A DNA stretch of 64,000 nt. Origin: Chitinophagaceae bacterium (GTDB lineage Bacteria > Bacteroidota > Bacteroidia > Chitinophagales > Chitinophagaceae). Made by a program: the position numbers and the translations under genes. Numbering within the stretch: the stretch's first letter is position 1; each line of letters starts with the position of its first letter. The stretch spans positions 41,713 through 105,712 of the forward strand of contig CANBSH010000002.1 in NCBI GenBank assembly GCA_947372105.1, given 5' to 3'. The notes under the pieces were generated by a model. The model was given only the letters and a program-made list of their open reading frames with translations, was not told the origin of the DNA and ran no database searches. This document shows positions 41,238 through 50,665 of the stretch, in pieces.

Positions 41238-42722
41238 ATGGAAAAGAAAATACAATCAGCCCTTATTTCAGTTTTTTATAAAGATGGCTTAGAACCATTA
41301 GCAAAAACCTTACATCAATTAAATATCACCATTTATTCTACCGGTGGAACACAAAAATTTTTAGAAGATTTAGGCATCCCATGTGTAGGTGTAGAAACCG
41401 TGACAGGATACCCTTCCATTTTAGGTGGTCGTGTAAAAACATTACACCCCTCCGTTTTTGGTGGTATTTTAGGTAGAAGATATGAAACACAGGATATAGC
41501 TGAAATGGCACAATACAAAATCCCTGAATTAGATTTAGTGATTGTTGATTTATATCCATTTGAAGAGACATTACGCAACACCGATGAAGAAAAATTAATC
41601 ATCGAAAAAATAGATATTGGCGGGCCCTCTATGATTAGAGCTGCAGCCAAAAATTTCAGAGACGTTGTAGTATTATCTGCGAAAGATGATTATGCTTCAC
41701 TCAATTCCATGCTACTTGAACAAAAAGGGCATACCAGTATGGAACAACGCAAAGCCTTTGCTGCTAAAGCATTTGAAGTAGTGATGCAGTATGATATAGC
41801 CATTAGTAATTATTTTAATCCTGTGCAAGGAAAAGTATTACGTTATGGTGAAAATCCACATCAGGTAGCTACTTTTTATGGCCACTTAGAGCAATGGTTT
41901 GATCAATTAAATGGCAAAGAACTTTCTTATAATAATTTAGTAGATGTAGATGCCGCTATTGCCTTGATTGCGGATTTACCTACTACAAGTTTTGCCATTA
42001 TCAAACATACCAATGTATGTGGAGTAGCGCAACGCGATACAGTATTTGAAAGTTGGCAAGCTGCATTGGCAGGTGACCCTGAAAGTGCTTTTGGAGGTGT
42101 CTTAGTAACCAATGGCAATATTGATAAAGCTACAGCTGAAGCCATTCAAGAAATATTTTTTGAAGTGTTAATAGCACCAGGATATGATGCAGATGCCTTA
42201 GCCATTTTATCTAGCAAAAAAAATAGAATATTACTAGCATCCAAGCCAGGAATGACTTTTAACCCTACGCAAAAAAAATCTATACTCAATGGCACATTAG
42301 AGCAAGGATTAGATGCTGGAAATTATACCAACTGGGATGAAGTAGGTGCAAGACCTTGTAGCGCATCAGAAAAAGACGATTTAAGTTTTGGAAACATTAT
42401 TTGCAAGCATTTAAAAAGCAATGCCATTGCATTAATAAAGAATAAGCAGTTGGTAGGAAAAGGATGCGGACAAACGAGTCGTGTAGATGCCCTTCGCCAC
42501 GCCATTGAAAAAGCAAAACAATTTAATTTTGATTTAAAGGGTGCTAGTTTAGCATCTGATGCGTTCTTCCCTTTTGATGATTGTGTTCGTATTGCTCATG
42601 CCGAAGGAATTGAAGCCTATATTCAACCCGGCGGATCGGTGCGTGATAAAGATAGTATTGCTTATTGTCAAGCAAATGGATTAGCCATGGTCATGACACA
42701 ATTAAGGCACTTCAAACACTAA
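41238..42722 (+). CDS. purH: Bifunctional AICAR formyltransferase/IMP cyclohydrolase
   Basis: Start trimmed to MEKKIQSALISVFYKDGLEPLAKTL; STGGTQKFLEDLGIP; GGRVKTLHPSVFGGIL. Confidence 0.96.
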   Translation: MEKKIQSALISVFYKDGLEPLAKTLHQLNITIYSTGGTQKFLEDLGIPCVGVETVTGYPSILGGRVKTLHPSVFGGILGRRYETQDIAEMAQYKIPELDLVIVDLYPFEETLRNTDEEKLIIEKIDIGGPSMIRAAAKNFRDVVVLSAKDDYASLNSMLLEQKGHTSMEQRKAFAAKAFEVVMQYDIAISNYFNPVQGKVLRYGENPHQVATFYGHLEQWFDQLNGKELSYNNLVDVDAAIALIADLPTTSFAIIKHTNVCGVAQRDTVFESWQAALAGDPESAFGGVLVTNGNIDKATAEAIQEIFFEVLIAPGYDADALAILSSKKNRILLASKPGMTFNPTQKKSILNGTLEQGLDAGNYTNWDEVGARPCSASEKDDLSFGNIICKHLKSNAIALIKNKQLVGKGCGQTSRVDALRHAIEKAKQFNFDLKGASLASDAFFPFDDCVRIAHAEGIEAYIQPGGSVRDKDSIAYCQANGLAMVMTQLRHFKH

Positions 42723-42775
42723 TTGAATTTCATACAGACTTAATATTATTGGAAAAATGTCCATCAACTAAAAAT

Positions 42776-43702
42776 ATGAAGCAACAGCAAAAAGCATATG
42801 CAGCACTTGCTGTTACTAGTATTGTTTGGGGTACTACATGGGTTGCTAGTAAAATCGGGTTGGCCCACTTGCCTGCTTTTGAATTGGCAAGTATTCGACA
42901 ATTTATGGGTAGCAGCATTTACATTAGTTTTTTTCTGATCAAAGGAGAAGGTTTACCCACACGCAAACAATTTTTATGGCTCATCCCCATGGCTTTTTTG
43001 ATGTTTGTTTCCAGTAATGGTTTAGCCACTTATGGTTTACAATTTATTACCAGCGGATTAGCCGCCTTGATTGCAGCATTATATCCCTTAAGCGTTGTAT
43101 TGATAGAACGATTTTATTACAAAGCCATTAAAATTACACCTCAAACATTACTAGGTTTATTGCTAGGACTCTTAGGCATTGCTTTTATTTTTTACAAAGA
43201 CAGCATGGAGCTTCACGGTAAAAATTATATGATAGGAGTTGGATTTTCTATGTTCGCGATGATTACATGGAGCGTCGGTTCTGTGATAATATCAAGAAGC
43301 AATATTAAGATTAACGCCTATTATTCTATTGGATGGCAAATGTTCATAAGTGCAGTCACCATGGGTTTGATAACTATTATCTCAGGTAATTATGTTCCAT
43401 TAAATGAAATTAATGCAGTATCCTGGGGCGTATTAGGATACATGGTATTAGGAGGGTCTGTCTTTGCCTTTATTTCATTCATCTATAGTATGAAGCATTT
43501 GCAACCTGCGATTGCTTCCTTATACGCCTACATAAATCCAATAGTTGCTATATGGGTAGGTTCCTTATTATTGAAAGAAGAAATGACCATGACTAGTATT
43601 GTTGGAACCGTCATTACATTAGTTGGTGTGTATTTAGTGAATAATAGTTTGAAAAAACAAAAGGATCCAGTAGAAGCCATTGCAGATGCAGATGGTATGT
43701 AA
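42776..43702 (+). CDS. EamA/DMT-family transporter
   Basis: Two EamA-like repeats; start trimmed to MKQQQKAYAALAVTSIVWGTTWVASKIGL. Confidence 0.88.
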   Translation: MKQQQKAYAALAVTSIVWGTTWVASKIGLAHLPAFELASIRQFMGSSIYISFFLIKGEGLPTRKQFLWLIPMAFLMFVSSNGLATYGLQFITSGLAALIAALYPLSVVLIERFYYKAIKITPQTLLGLLLGLLGIAFIFYKDSMELHGKNYMIGVGFSMFAMITWSVGSVIISRSNIKINAYYSIGWQMFISAVTMGLITIISGNYVPLNEINAVSWGVLGYMVLGGSVFAFISFIYSMKHLQPAIASLYAYINPIVAIWVGSLLLKEEMTMTSIVGTVITLVGVYLVNNSLKKQKDPVEAIADADGM

Positions 43703-43871
43703 TTGTCCACTCCTAGAAATAGTAATAAAATTGGAATAGCGGATCTTAAAAGTGAAATAATGATCACACTAGCGTCAATCATTAGGGGGTATAATAAATA
43801 AATAAATTAATAAAAATAAAAAAGCGAGTAGGTAAGTAATTGAGTGATTGAGTTAGTAATTCAACCTAGTA

Positions 43872-45248
43872 TTATTTTCTTGACTCCTGATACATTTGAT
43901 TAAATGTCTTTTTAGGAAAACTCAATGGCGCACGTTGATTGGACCATCCTTTAAACATTTTATTAATCACCCAATTTTTTATCGTTGCATTTCCTTGGTT
44001 CATTAACATACGACTCATAGACGCATTCTTCCACATTTTCCAAGCAAACTTTTCTGCAAAATCTGCTTCCCCCGACACCACCGATTCTCTACGATTTTCT
44101 AATAAAAGTTCGTGCACATTAATTTTAACAGGACATACTTCGGTGCAATTGCCACACAAACTAGAAGCATAACTTAAATGTTTGTAATCATGCATCCCTC
44201 TTAAATGTGGAGTTATCACACTTCCAATAGGACCACTATAGGTAGTATCATAAGCATGTCCACCAATATTTTTATATACAGGGCAAGCATTTAAGCAAGC
44301 GCCACAACGTATACAGTATAAGGCTTCGCGCGCTTTAGCATTAGATAATAAATCGGTACGGCCATTATCTAATAATATCACATACATTTCCTCAGGGCCA
44401 TCTGTTTCCCCTACTTGACGAGGACCGGTTATAATACTATTATACACCGTCACTTGTTGTCCTGTACCATAAGTGGCTAATAAAGGCCAAAATAAACCAA
44501 GGTCATTGATGGAAGGAATTGTTTTTTCAATACCCACAATTACAATATGCGTTTTAGGCCATGCTGCAGATAATCTTGCATTGCCTTCATTTTCAGTTAA
44601 CGCAATGCCCCCAATATCAGATAAAATAAAATTGGCACCTGTTACACCAATTTCAGCTTGTACATATTTTTCTCGCAAATTTTTGCGCGCCACCAAGGTT
44701 AATTGTTCTGGTGTTAAAGAAATATCAGTACCCAAATGTTCATTGAATAATTTTGCAACGTCTTCTTTACTTTTATGCATCGCAGGAGTGACAATGTGAT
44801 AAGGCGCTTCTCCATCCATTTGTTGAATGTACTCTCCTAAATCTGTCTCCACGCTTTCTACACCAATGGAAGTGAGATAATCATTTAAATGAATTTCCTC
44901 CGTCACCATACTCTTACTTTTCACAATGGATTTGCATTCTTTTTCTTTACAAATCTCTCCTATAAAATTAAGTGCTTGTTCGCTGTCTTCGGCCCAAAAA
45001 ACTTTAGCGCCACGTTGTGTAATTTGTTCTTCAAATTGGGTGAGGTATAAATCCAAATGCTCAATGGCCTCCCACTTTCTATTTTTAGCTAATTGACGTA
45101 CCCTATCTAAATCAGTAAATTGTGATTTCCCTTTAGGGACCACTGCATTATACTTGGAAATATTAAAATTAAGCTTGCGTCTATGCTCCAAATCAACCGC
45201 CTTAGCGTTACTTTTTTCATTAAAGGAGGAGGCGTAGATACTTTCCAT
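43872..45248 (-). CDS. LutB/LldF-type iron-sulfur lactate utilization protein
   Basis: CIRCGACLNACPVYKNIGGHAYDTTYSGPIGSV; CGNCTEVCPVKINVHELLL; start trimmed to ATG at 45248. Confidence 0.9.
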   Translation of the reverse strand: MESIYASSFNEKSNAKAVDLEHRRKLNFNISKYNAVVPKGKSQFTDLDRVRQLAKNRKWEAIEHLDLYLTQFEEQITQRGAKVFWAEDSEQALNFIGEICKEKECKSIVKSKSMVTEEIHLNDYLTSIGVESVETDLGEYIQQMDGEAPYHIVTPAMHKSKEDVAKLFNEHLGTDISLTPEQLTLVARKNLREKYVQAEIGVTGANFILSDIGGIALTENEGNARLSAAWPKTHIVIVGIEKTIPSINDLGLFWPLLATYGTGQQVTVYNSIITGPRQVGETDGPEEMYVILLDNGRTDLLSNAKAREALYCIRCGACLNACPVYKNIGGHAYDTTYSGPIGSVITPHLRGMHDYKHLSYASSLCGNCTEVCPVKINVHELLLENRRESVVSGEADFAEKFAWKMWKNASMSRMLMNQGNATIKNWVINKMFKGWSNQRAPLSFPKKTFNQMYQESRK

Positions 45249-45266
45249 AGTTGGAAACAAAAATAA

Positions 45267-45851
45267 CTATTTATTTTTTAGATGTTGCGCGGAAGCTTCT
45301 AAAGCTTCGTAAAAATTTTCCCCATATTTGCGGATAATAGATTCCTTTAAAAAGACATACGCCGGAACTTTTAATTTAACACCTAGGGAACAGGCCGCTT
45401 TACATAAATCTTCGCGAGGTTCGTAATTCATGTACTCGATATCAGGGTCTTGTTTGCTTTTTTGCACTTTAATGGGAAATAAATGGCAGCTGATGGGCTT
45501 TTTCCAAGGAATTTTCCCATCATTATAGGCTTGCTCAAAAGCACATTTAATCACCCCTGCTTTATCGCGATTACCATACACACATATTTGACCATTAATG
45601 GTAGGGGTAACCCATCCAAATTCACGATCATATAAAAACTGACCTACTTGTTGGACTTCTTTAATCCCTTCCTTAGTCATATAAGGCTTAACGATCTCGT
45701 AGAATTCTTTAACGTATTCTTTTTCTTTATTTTCAAGGGGCGCACCCGCATCCCCATCTTCACAGCAACCTCCTTTACATTTGGTTAAATCACAAACAAA
45801 TTGTTCCTCAATGACCTGGTCGCTTACCAAAACTGAATCTATCGCTATCAT
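45267..45851 (-). CDS. DUF3109 family cysteine-rich protein
   Basis: 194 aa; CDLTKCKGGCCEDGDAGAPLE; KPISCHLFPIKV. Confidence 0.85.
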   Translation of the reverse strand: MIAIDSVLVSDQVIEEQFVCDLTKCKGGCCEDGDAGAPLENKEKEYVKEFYEIVKPYMTKEGIKEVQQVGQFLYDREFGWVTPTINGQICVYGNRDKAGVIKCAFEQAYNDGKIPWKKPISCHLFPIKVQKSKQDPDIEYMNYEPREDLCKAACSLGVKLKVPAYVFLKESIIRKYGENFYEALEASAQHLKNK

Positions 45852-45909
45852 ATCAAAAATTGTGGGGTAAAGAATTTTATAGTTTACTTATGGAGTCGTA
45901 AAGATATCA

Positions 45910-46500
45910 TTATTTCCATCTAAAAGTGTTTACTAATCGCTTCACATCTTCCAATAAAAATGCATTATAGGGTGCTAAGGAATCTGCATTAGGAGTGGTA
46001 TTAAAATACAAAGCCCCTCTAAAAAAATGATGCGTGGAATCGGTTAAAAAAAACTGGTAGGCAGTAGCTACGTCTCCGCCAATATGAAAGAACACTCCGT
46101 GCACACCTAAGGGAGTTGTAAAAACCGAATCCTCAATACTACTTGCTTTATTGGCATGATTGGTCGCAAATTTATAAGCATCATTCAACAAAGTATCAAA
46201 TTGATTTTTTTGAATCGTATTGTAACTGATATATAAGGTGCTATTAAAAATAGGAAAATCTAAATTCATCCAATCCGCTGATTTTTTTTCTACCCCAAAA
46301 TAATTCACCTCATGATTCACACTGGCATAAGTGGGTATGTCAAAAGAATAAGGAGTTGTAGGTTCCGAAAAAGATTGATATTTTTTTTCAGGAAAATAAA
46401 CCATAGGATAGGCTTTTTCCTTAGGTATATAGGGCGAATTACATGCTATCAAAAAAGACGTCATTCCTAACAAAACAAATAAGACAAAATAATTACGCAT
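45910..46500 (-). CDS. gldD: Gliding motility lipoprotein GldD
   Basis: MRNYFVLFVLLGMTSFLIACN lipobox; YMVYFPEKKYQSF-like core; adjacent to gldE. Confidence 0.88.
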   Translation of the reverse strand: MRNYFVLFVLLGMTSFLIACNSPYIPKEKAYPMVYFPEKKYQSFSEPTTPYSFDIPTYASVNHEVNYFGVEKKSADWMNLDFPIFNSTLYISYNTIQKNQFDTLLNDAYKFATNHANKASSIEDSVFTTPLGVHGVFFHIGGDVATAYQFFLTDSTHHFFRGALYFNTTPNADSLAPYNAFLLEDVKRLVNTFRWK

Positions 46501-47848
46501 GATCAATAATACTTGGAATAGTGGGAGTAATTATCATCTGAATTTTATGAATTCTATTTTTTTGTATTTCAAGCACAGTAAAACTATAGGATTGAAATTT
46601 AACTACCTGTTGAAGGGAGGGGAATTCTCCCGCTAATTCTAAAAACAAACCTGCCATAGTATCGCTCTCCCCTTTTACAGTATCAAAAGTGGTCGCTGGC
46701 AAATCAATATAATTACACAAATCAATGATAGTGGTTTTTCCTTCTACCATATAATGGTAAGCATCAATTTTTTTAATTGTAGATTCTTCTTCGTCAAATT
46801 CATCTTTAATATCTCCTACAATTTCCTCTAAAATATCTTCTAATGTTATAATACCGCTGGTGCCCCCAAATTCATCCACCACAACTGCAAAGTGAATTCT
46901 CTTTAATTGAAATTCTTTTAATAAATCCTCGATCATTTTTTGTTCGTGCACAAAATAGGCAGGCCTGATTAAGCTTAGCCATTGAAAATTGGGGAGCTCC
47001 GTCAAATGAGGAATGATATCCTTGGTATGAATCATCCCCACCACGGTATCTAAATCATCTTTGTACACAGGAAATCGGCTATAACTGAATTCTTTAATAC
47101 TATTGAGAACGCCAGCAAAATCAAGCGTTTCATTGATGGCATGTACATCTAATCGGGTCTTCATGATTTGTTTCACCGAAATATTTCCAAACTTAACTAT
47201 GCCTTTTAAAATTTTCTTTTCATTATCCTTATTTGGCTCATTACTCGTTAATTCTATAGCATGATCCAACTCCTCCATACTATAAGAACTACCTGCATTT
47301 TTTTGAGCTAATTTTTTTTCAATCACATTGGTGTATTTCACCATTAAGCCACTCATATTGGAAAATAAAAAATAAACCGTTTGAATGATAAGTCCAAAAT
47401 CCTGAGCAAAACGAATATTGTTTTGAGTGGCCATGACCTTGGGCAAAATTTCACCAAAGAATAATAGTAATAAAGTAACCACCACCACTTTTACTAAAAA
47501 TTCAAGTCCAGGGTATTGCGCTGCATCAAAAACAAATAAATGATCAATTAAAATATTCGCAATTAAAATAATACAGATATTGATAAAGCTATTGGCAATT
47601 AACATGGAAGTCAACAGCTTTTTTGGATTTTCTAACAATTGTACGATACGTTGTAAAGGAACATGTCGTTTTGTTTTAAGCACTTGAATATCCTTATAAG
47701 ACAAAGAAAAAAATGCAACTTCGGAACCTGCTATGACAAAAGATAAAAAAAGTAACCCCACCATCAAAAAAATGAGGCTGGCGTCTTGCTGCAACTTGAA
47801 GAGTATAGAAACGGACAAAAAAGTAAAATCACCCGAATGCGCTTCCAA
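46493..47848 (-). CDS. gldE: Gliding motility-associated protein GldE (CNNM/CBS domain)
   Basis: DUF21-like TM region, two CBS domains, CorC-type C-terminus (VVDEFGGTSGIITLEDILEEIVGDI); overlaps gldD. Confidence 0.87.
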   Translation of the reverse strand: MEAHSGDFTFLSVSILFKLQQDASLIFLMVGLLFLSFVIAGSEVAFFSLSYKDIQVLKTKRHVPLQRIVQLLENPKKLLTSMLIANSFINICIILIANILIDHLFVFDAAQYPGLEFLVKVVVVTLLLLFFGEILPKVMATQNNIRFAQDFGLIIQTVYFLFSNMSGLMVKYTNVIEKKLAQKNAGSSYSMEELDHAIELTSNEPNKDNEKKILKGIVKFGNISVKQIMKTRLDVHAINETLDFAGVLNSIKEFSYSRFPVYKDDLDTVVGMIHTKDIIPHLTELPNFQWLSLIRPAYFVHEQKMIEDLLKEFQLKRIHFAVVVDEFGGTSGIITLEDILEEIVGDIKDEFDEEESTIKKIDAYHYMVEGKTTIIDLCNYIDLPATTFDTVKGESDTMAGLFLELAGEFPSLQQVVKFQSYSFTVLEIQKNRIHKIQMIITPTIPSIIDHA

Positions 47849-47921
47849 TTGTAAATTATTTATTTATGGAAAGTTAGTATTTTTTTAGGGTTACACCCAA
47901 ATTATAAGCGTTAAACTACCC

Positions 47922-49019
47922 CTACTTTGACCACTCTTGAAATTGAGTTTTTAAAAAATCATTAATTAATTTAGGGAAAGCATATTTTTTTAAAGAAGTC
48001 GCACTCACCCAAAGGTCATTATCGTACAATTTTGGCTTTTGCTTTAGTTTTACCCATATAAAGCGAGCCTGTAACAACTGATGGGTAAGGGTTTGACTAA
48101 AAATAGGCGAAACATTTTTTCGATTTAATACAACGCCTCCCGATTCAAAATTTTGATTTTTAACCCCTAATTGATCCTGCAAAATATGAGTCAAATAGCT
48201 TACTGTAAGTGGACGCATGTTTGTGTTTTCTACTAAATAAAATTGAAATAGATTTTGCCAAATATCACCTTCTCCTCTTTTTTGCAACCACCAAGTATTT
48301 TTATATTGGAAGCAGAAAAAATCAAACTGTCTTTTTTTCCTTTGTATACTTTTTATTTTAATGGGCAACTGATTCACTAAGCCTTGTTGATAAGCAACAC
48401 ATTTAGGTTGAAGATTACAATGCGCACAATTGGGCGCCATTGGCTTACATATAGTAGCTCCAAAATCCATGAGGGCTTGATTGTAAATGCCGGCTTGTCG
48501 GGCTGCTAAATTTTTTTGTGCTAGTTCATTAAAAATCAATAGGCCTTCTTTGCTATCAGTGGGTGTATGAATGCCATAAAATCGGGACAACACTCTAAAA
48601 ACATTGCCATCAACCACAGCATACGGTAAATTATAGGCAAAGGAAGCAATGGCAGCGGCAGTATAAGGCCCCACCCCTTTTAAAGAAAGTAATTCTTCAT
48701 AAGTATTCGGAAAGACTCCTTTATATTTTTCGACAATTTCCTTTGCCGTAAATAATAAATTTTTACATCGATTATAATATCCTAAGCCTTCCCATAATTT
48801 AAAAACCTTTTCTTCTTTAGCTTTTGCTAAATCTTGGACTGTTGGGAAGGCTTTTGTAAATTTTTCGTAATAACTCCAACCCTGTTCTACCCTAGTTTGT
48901 TGTAAAATGATCTCACTCAACCATATTTTATAGGGGTCTTTTTCTCCCTTCCAAGGCATGGGTCGATTATTTTCGATATCATTCCAATAAAGGAGCTTCT
49001 GGGTAAAGAAAGTGGCCAT
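47922..49019 (-). CDS. mutY: A/G-specific adenine glycosylase
   Basis: EIILQQTRVEQGWSYYEKF; LKGVGPYTAAAIASFAYNLPYAVVDGNVFRVLSR; CX6CX2CX5C cluster. Confidence 0.95.
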   Translation of the reverse strand: MATFFTQKLLYWNDIENNRPMPWKGEKDPYKIWLSEIILQQTRVEQGWSYYEKFTKAFPTVQDLAKAKEEKVFKLWEGLGYYNRCKNLLFTAKEIVEKYKGVFPNTYEELLSLKGVGPYTAAAIASFAYNLPYAVVDGNVFRVLSRFYGIHTPTDSKEGLLIFNELAQKNLAARQAGIYNQALMDFGATICKPMAPNCAHCNLQPKCVAYQQGLVNQLPIKIKSIQRKKRQFDFFCFQYKNTWWLQKRGEGDIWQNLFQFYLVENTNMRPLTVSYLTHILQDQLGVKNQNFESGGVVLNRKNVSPIFSQTLTHQLLQARFIWVKLKQKPKLYDNDLWVSATSLKKYAFPKLINDFLKTQFQEWSK

Positions 49020-49226
49020 ATTTCACAAAAATGCTAAAAAAACGGGTGACTCAGATTAAAATTATCGTCTAAAAGGACAATTATAGATTATATTAATTTT
49101 ATATATAAATAATAAATATGTATATTCCTTTAAAATAATGGCTAAAAATGTATAAAAATATTAGGATATAGTTGTAATTCGGTGAAATTTAATTTATTTT
49201 TAATACTGAACCTAAAACCAAACTTC

Positions 49227-49511
49227 ATGAGAAAATCTGATCTCATTAATCAAATTTCTGAAAAAACCGGAATACCTAAAGTAGATGTTCTTGTTACTTT
49301 AGAAACCATGTTTAAGGAAGTAAAAGAAAGCTTGTCAAACGGCCAAAACATCTACATACGTGGATTTGGCAGCTTTATTACTAAAAAAAGGGCGGCTAAA
49401 ATTGGTCGTAATATTAAAAAGAATATTGCGGTTGAGATCCCTGAACATTTTATTCCTGCTTTTAAACCAGCAAAAGAATTTGTAAACGATGTAAAAAGCA
49501 AGCGTAAGTAA
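49227..49511 (+). CDS. HU/IHF-family DNA-binding protein
   Basis: Start trimmed to MRKSDLINQISEKTGIPKVDV; GQNIYIRGFGSFITKKRAAKIGRNIKKN. Confidence 0.93.
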   Translation: MRKSDLINQISEKTGIPKVDVLVTLETMFKEVKESLSNGQNIYIRGFGSFITKKRAAKIGRNIKKNIAVEIPEHFIPAFKPAKEFVNDVKSKRK

Positions 49512-49519
49512 CTACCTTT
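49512..49519 (+). promoter_or_regulatory. Putative -7 element TACCTTTG upstream of TPR gene
   Basis: Matches TAnnTTTG; directly after HU stop codon. Confidence 0.4.
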
Positions 49520-49537
49520 GCTGGAAATTGATTTACA

Positions 49538-50383
49538 TTGAAGAAGCCTCAAATTATTGTTGTTGCCCTATCTATTGCCTTATTTTGTACACTCTATTTT
49601 TGGGTACCTAGGCATAAAACCATCGAATCTGCAGCCTCCATTACGACTGATAATCAAGAATTTACGTCCACTAGTGTCCTAGAAACTGCCAAATTAGGAC
49701 TCAGTCCAGAACAAAAATTAACTTTACTAAGCATTGAAAATCAATTCAATAGCTCAAAAACTCCAAAGGATAGTATCGCCGTAATTGCTCAACTAAGCCG
49801 CTTTTGGGCGGACTCGGCTCAAAAGCTAGGTCCTTATTTATATTACACATACAGCGCTGCTTTGTTGGAAAATTCTGAAAAAAGCCTCACTTTTGCAGCC
49901 CAACAGTTGGTTGATAACTTAACCAACCAGGAAGCACCTCCAGCCTTTCTTAAATGGATCGCCGGAAATGCAAAAGTTCTTTTAGATAAAGCATTGATTA
50001 TGAATCCTAATAATGATTCAGCTAAAATCAATTTAGGTGCCTGTTATTTGTTTGGAAATATTTCGGACAATCCTATGCAAGGCATTTTAAAGATTAAAGA
50101 AATAGTGGACAAAAATCCACACAATATTTACGGTCAAATGATTTTAGCATTGGGAGGTAAAAAGTCAGGACAAAATCAAAAAGCAATTGAACGCTTTTTA
50201 ATCATTCTGAAAGACCAACCTAATAATATGGAAGCCCTCATAAATGTGGCTGAATGTTATGAACTTACGAATCAAAAGGATCTTGCTTTGGAATATTATG
50301 AAAAAGCTAAAAAAGCAAACCAAATGAATATTCCAGGGCTGAATGGTGCGATTGACAAAAGAATACAACAATTAAAGAAATAA
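49538..50383 (+). CDS. TPR protein, membrane-anchored
   Basis: 281 aa; N-terminal TM; C-terminal TPR repeats (PNNMEALINVAECYELTNQKDLALEYYEKAKKANQMN). Confidence 0.8.
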   Translation: MKKPQIIVVALSIALFCTLYFWVPRHKTIESAASITTDNQEFTSTSVLETAKLGLSPEQKLTLLSIENQFNSSKTPKDSIAVIAQLSRFWADSAQKLGPYLYYTYSAALLENSEKSLTFAAQQLVDNLTNQEAPPAFLKWIAGNAKVLLDKALIMNPNNDSAKINLGACYLFGNISDNPMQGILKIKEIVDKNPHNIYGQMILALGGKKSGQNQKAIERFLIILKDQPNNMEALINVAECYELTNQKDLALEYYEKAKKANQMNIPGLNGAIDKRIQQLKK

Positions 50384-50410
50384 TATTATATAACAACAAA
50401 ATTATCGGAC

Positions 50411-50506
50411 ATGCCTTGTGGTAAAAAGAGAAAGCGTCATAAAATTGCGACGCACAAAAGAAAGAAGCGTTTAAGAAAAAATAGACATAAGAAGAAGAAT
50501 AAATAA
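50411..50506 (+). CDS. 31-aa basic AURKAIP1/COX24-like microprotein (putative ribosome-associated)
   Basis: MPCGKKRKRHKIATHKRKKRLRKNRHKKKNK*, absent from the >=60 aa ORF track; located between TPR gene and rng. Confidence 0.8.
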   Translation: MPCGKKRKRHKIATHKRKKRLRKNRHKKKNK

Positions 50507-50518
50507 TTCCTTTTCTAT

Positions 50519-50557
50519 GCAAGCGTATTTTAATTAAAATACGCTTGCATTTTTTTC
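50519..50557 (+). terminator. Intrinsic terminator after the microprotein gene
   Basis: GCAAGCGTATTTTAATTAAAATACGCTTGC followed by ATTTTTTTC. Confidence 0.8.
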
Positions 50558-50665
50558 AAATCACACACCACTTATCTACTAAGCAACTTTACTTTACCTT
50601 TTCCTTCCTTTGTAAAGTGGTCGTGTTTCAAAAATTATAAAGCAAAACATGAGTGTTAATGCGCT

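Noticed and set aside
49020-49226. Very AT-rich intergenic region before HU considered as an origin or regulatory RNA
   Set aside because: No clear DnaA-box cluster, repeats or stable structure seen; simple promoter region is sufficient
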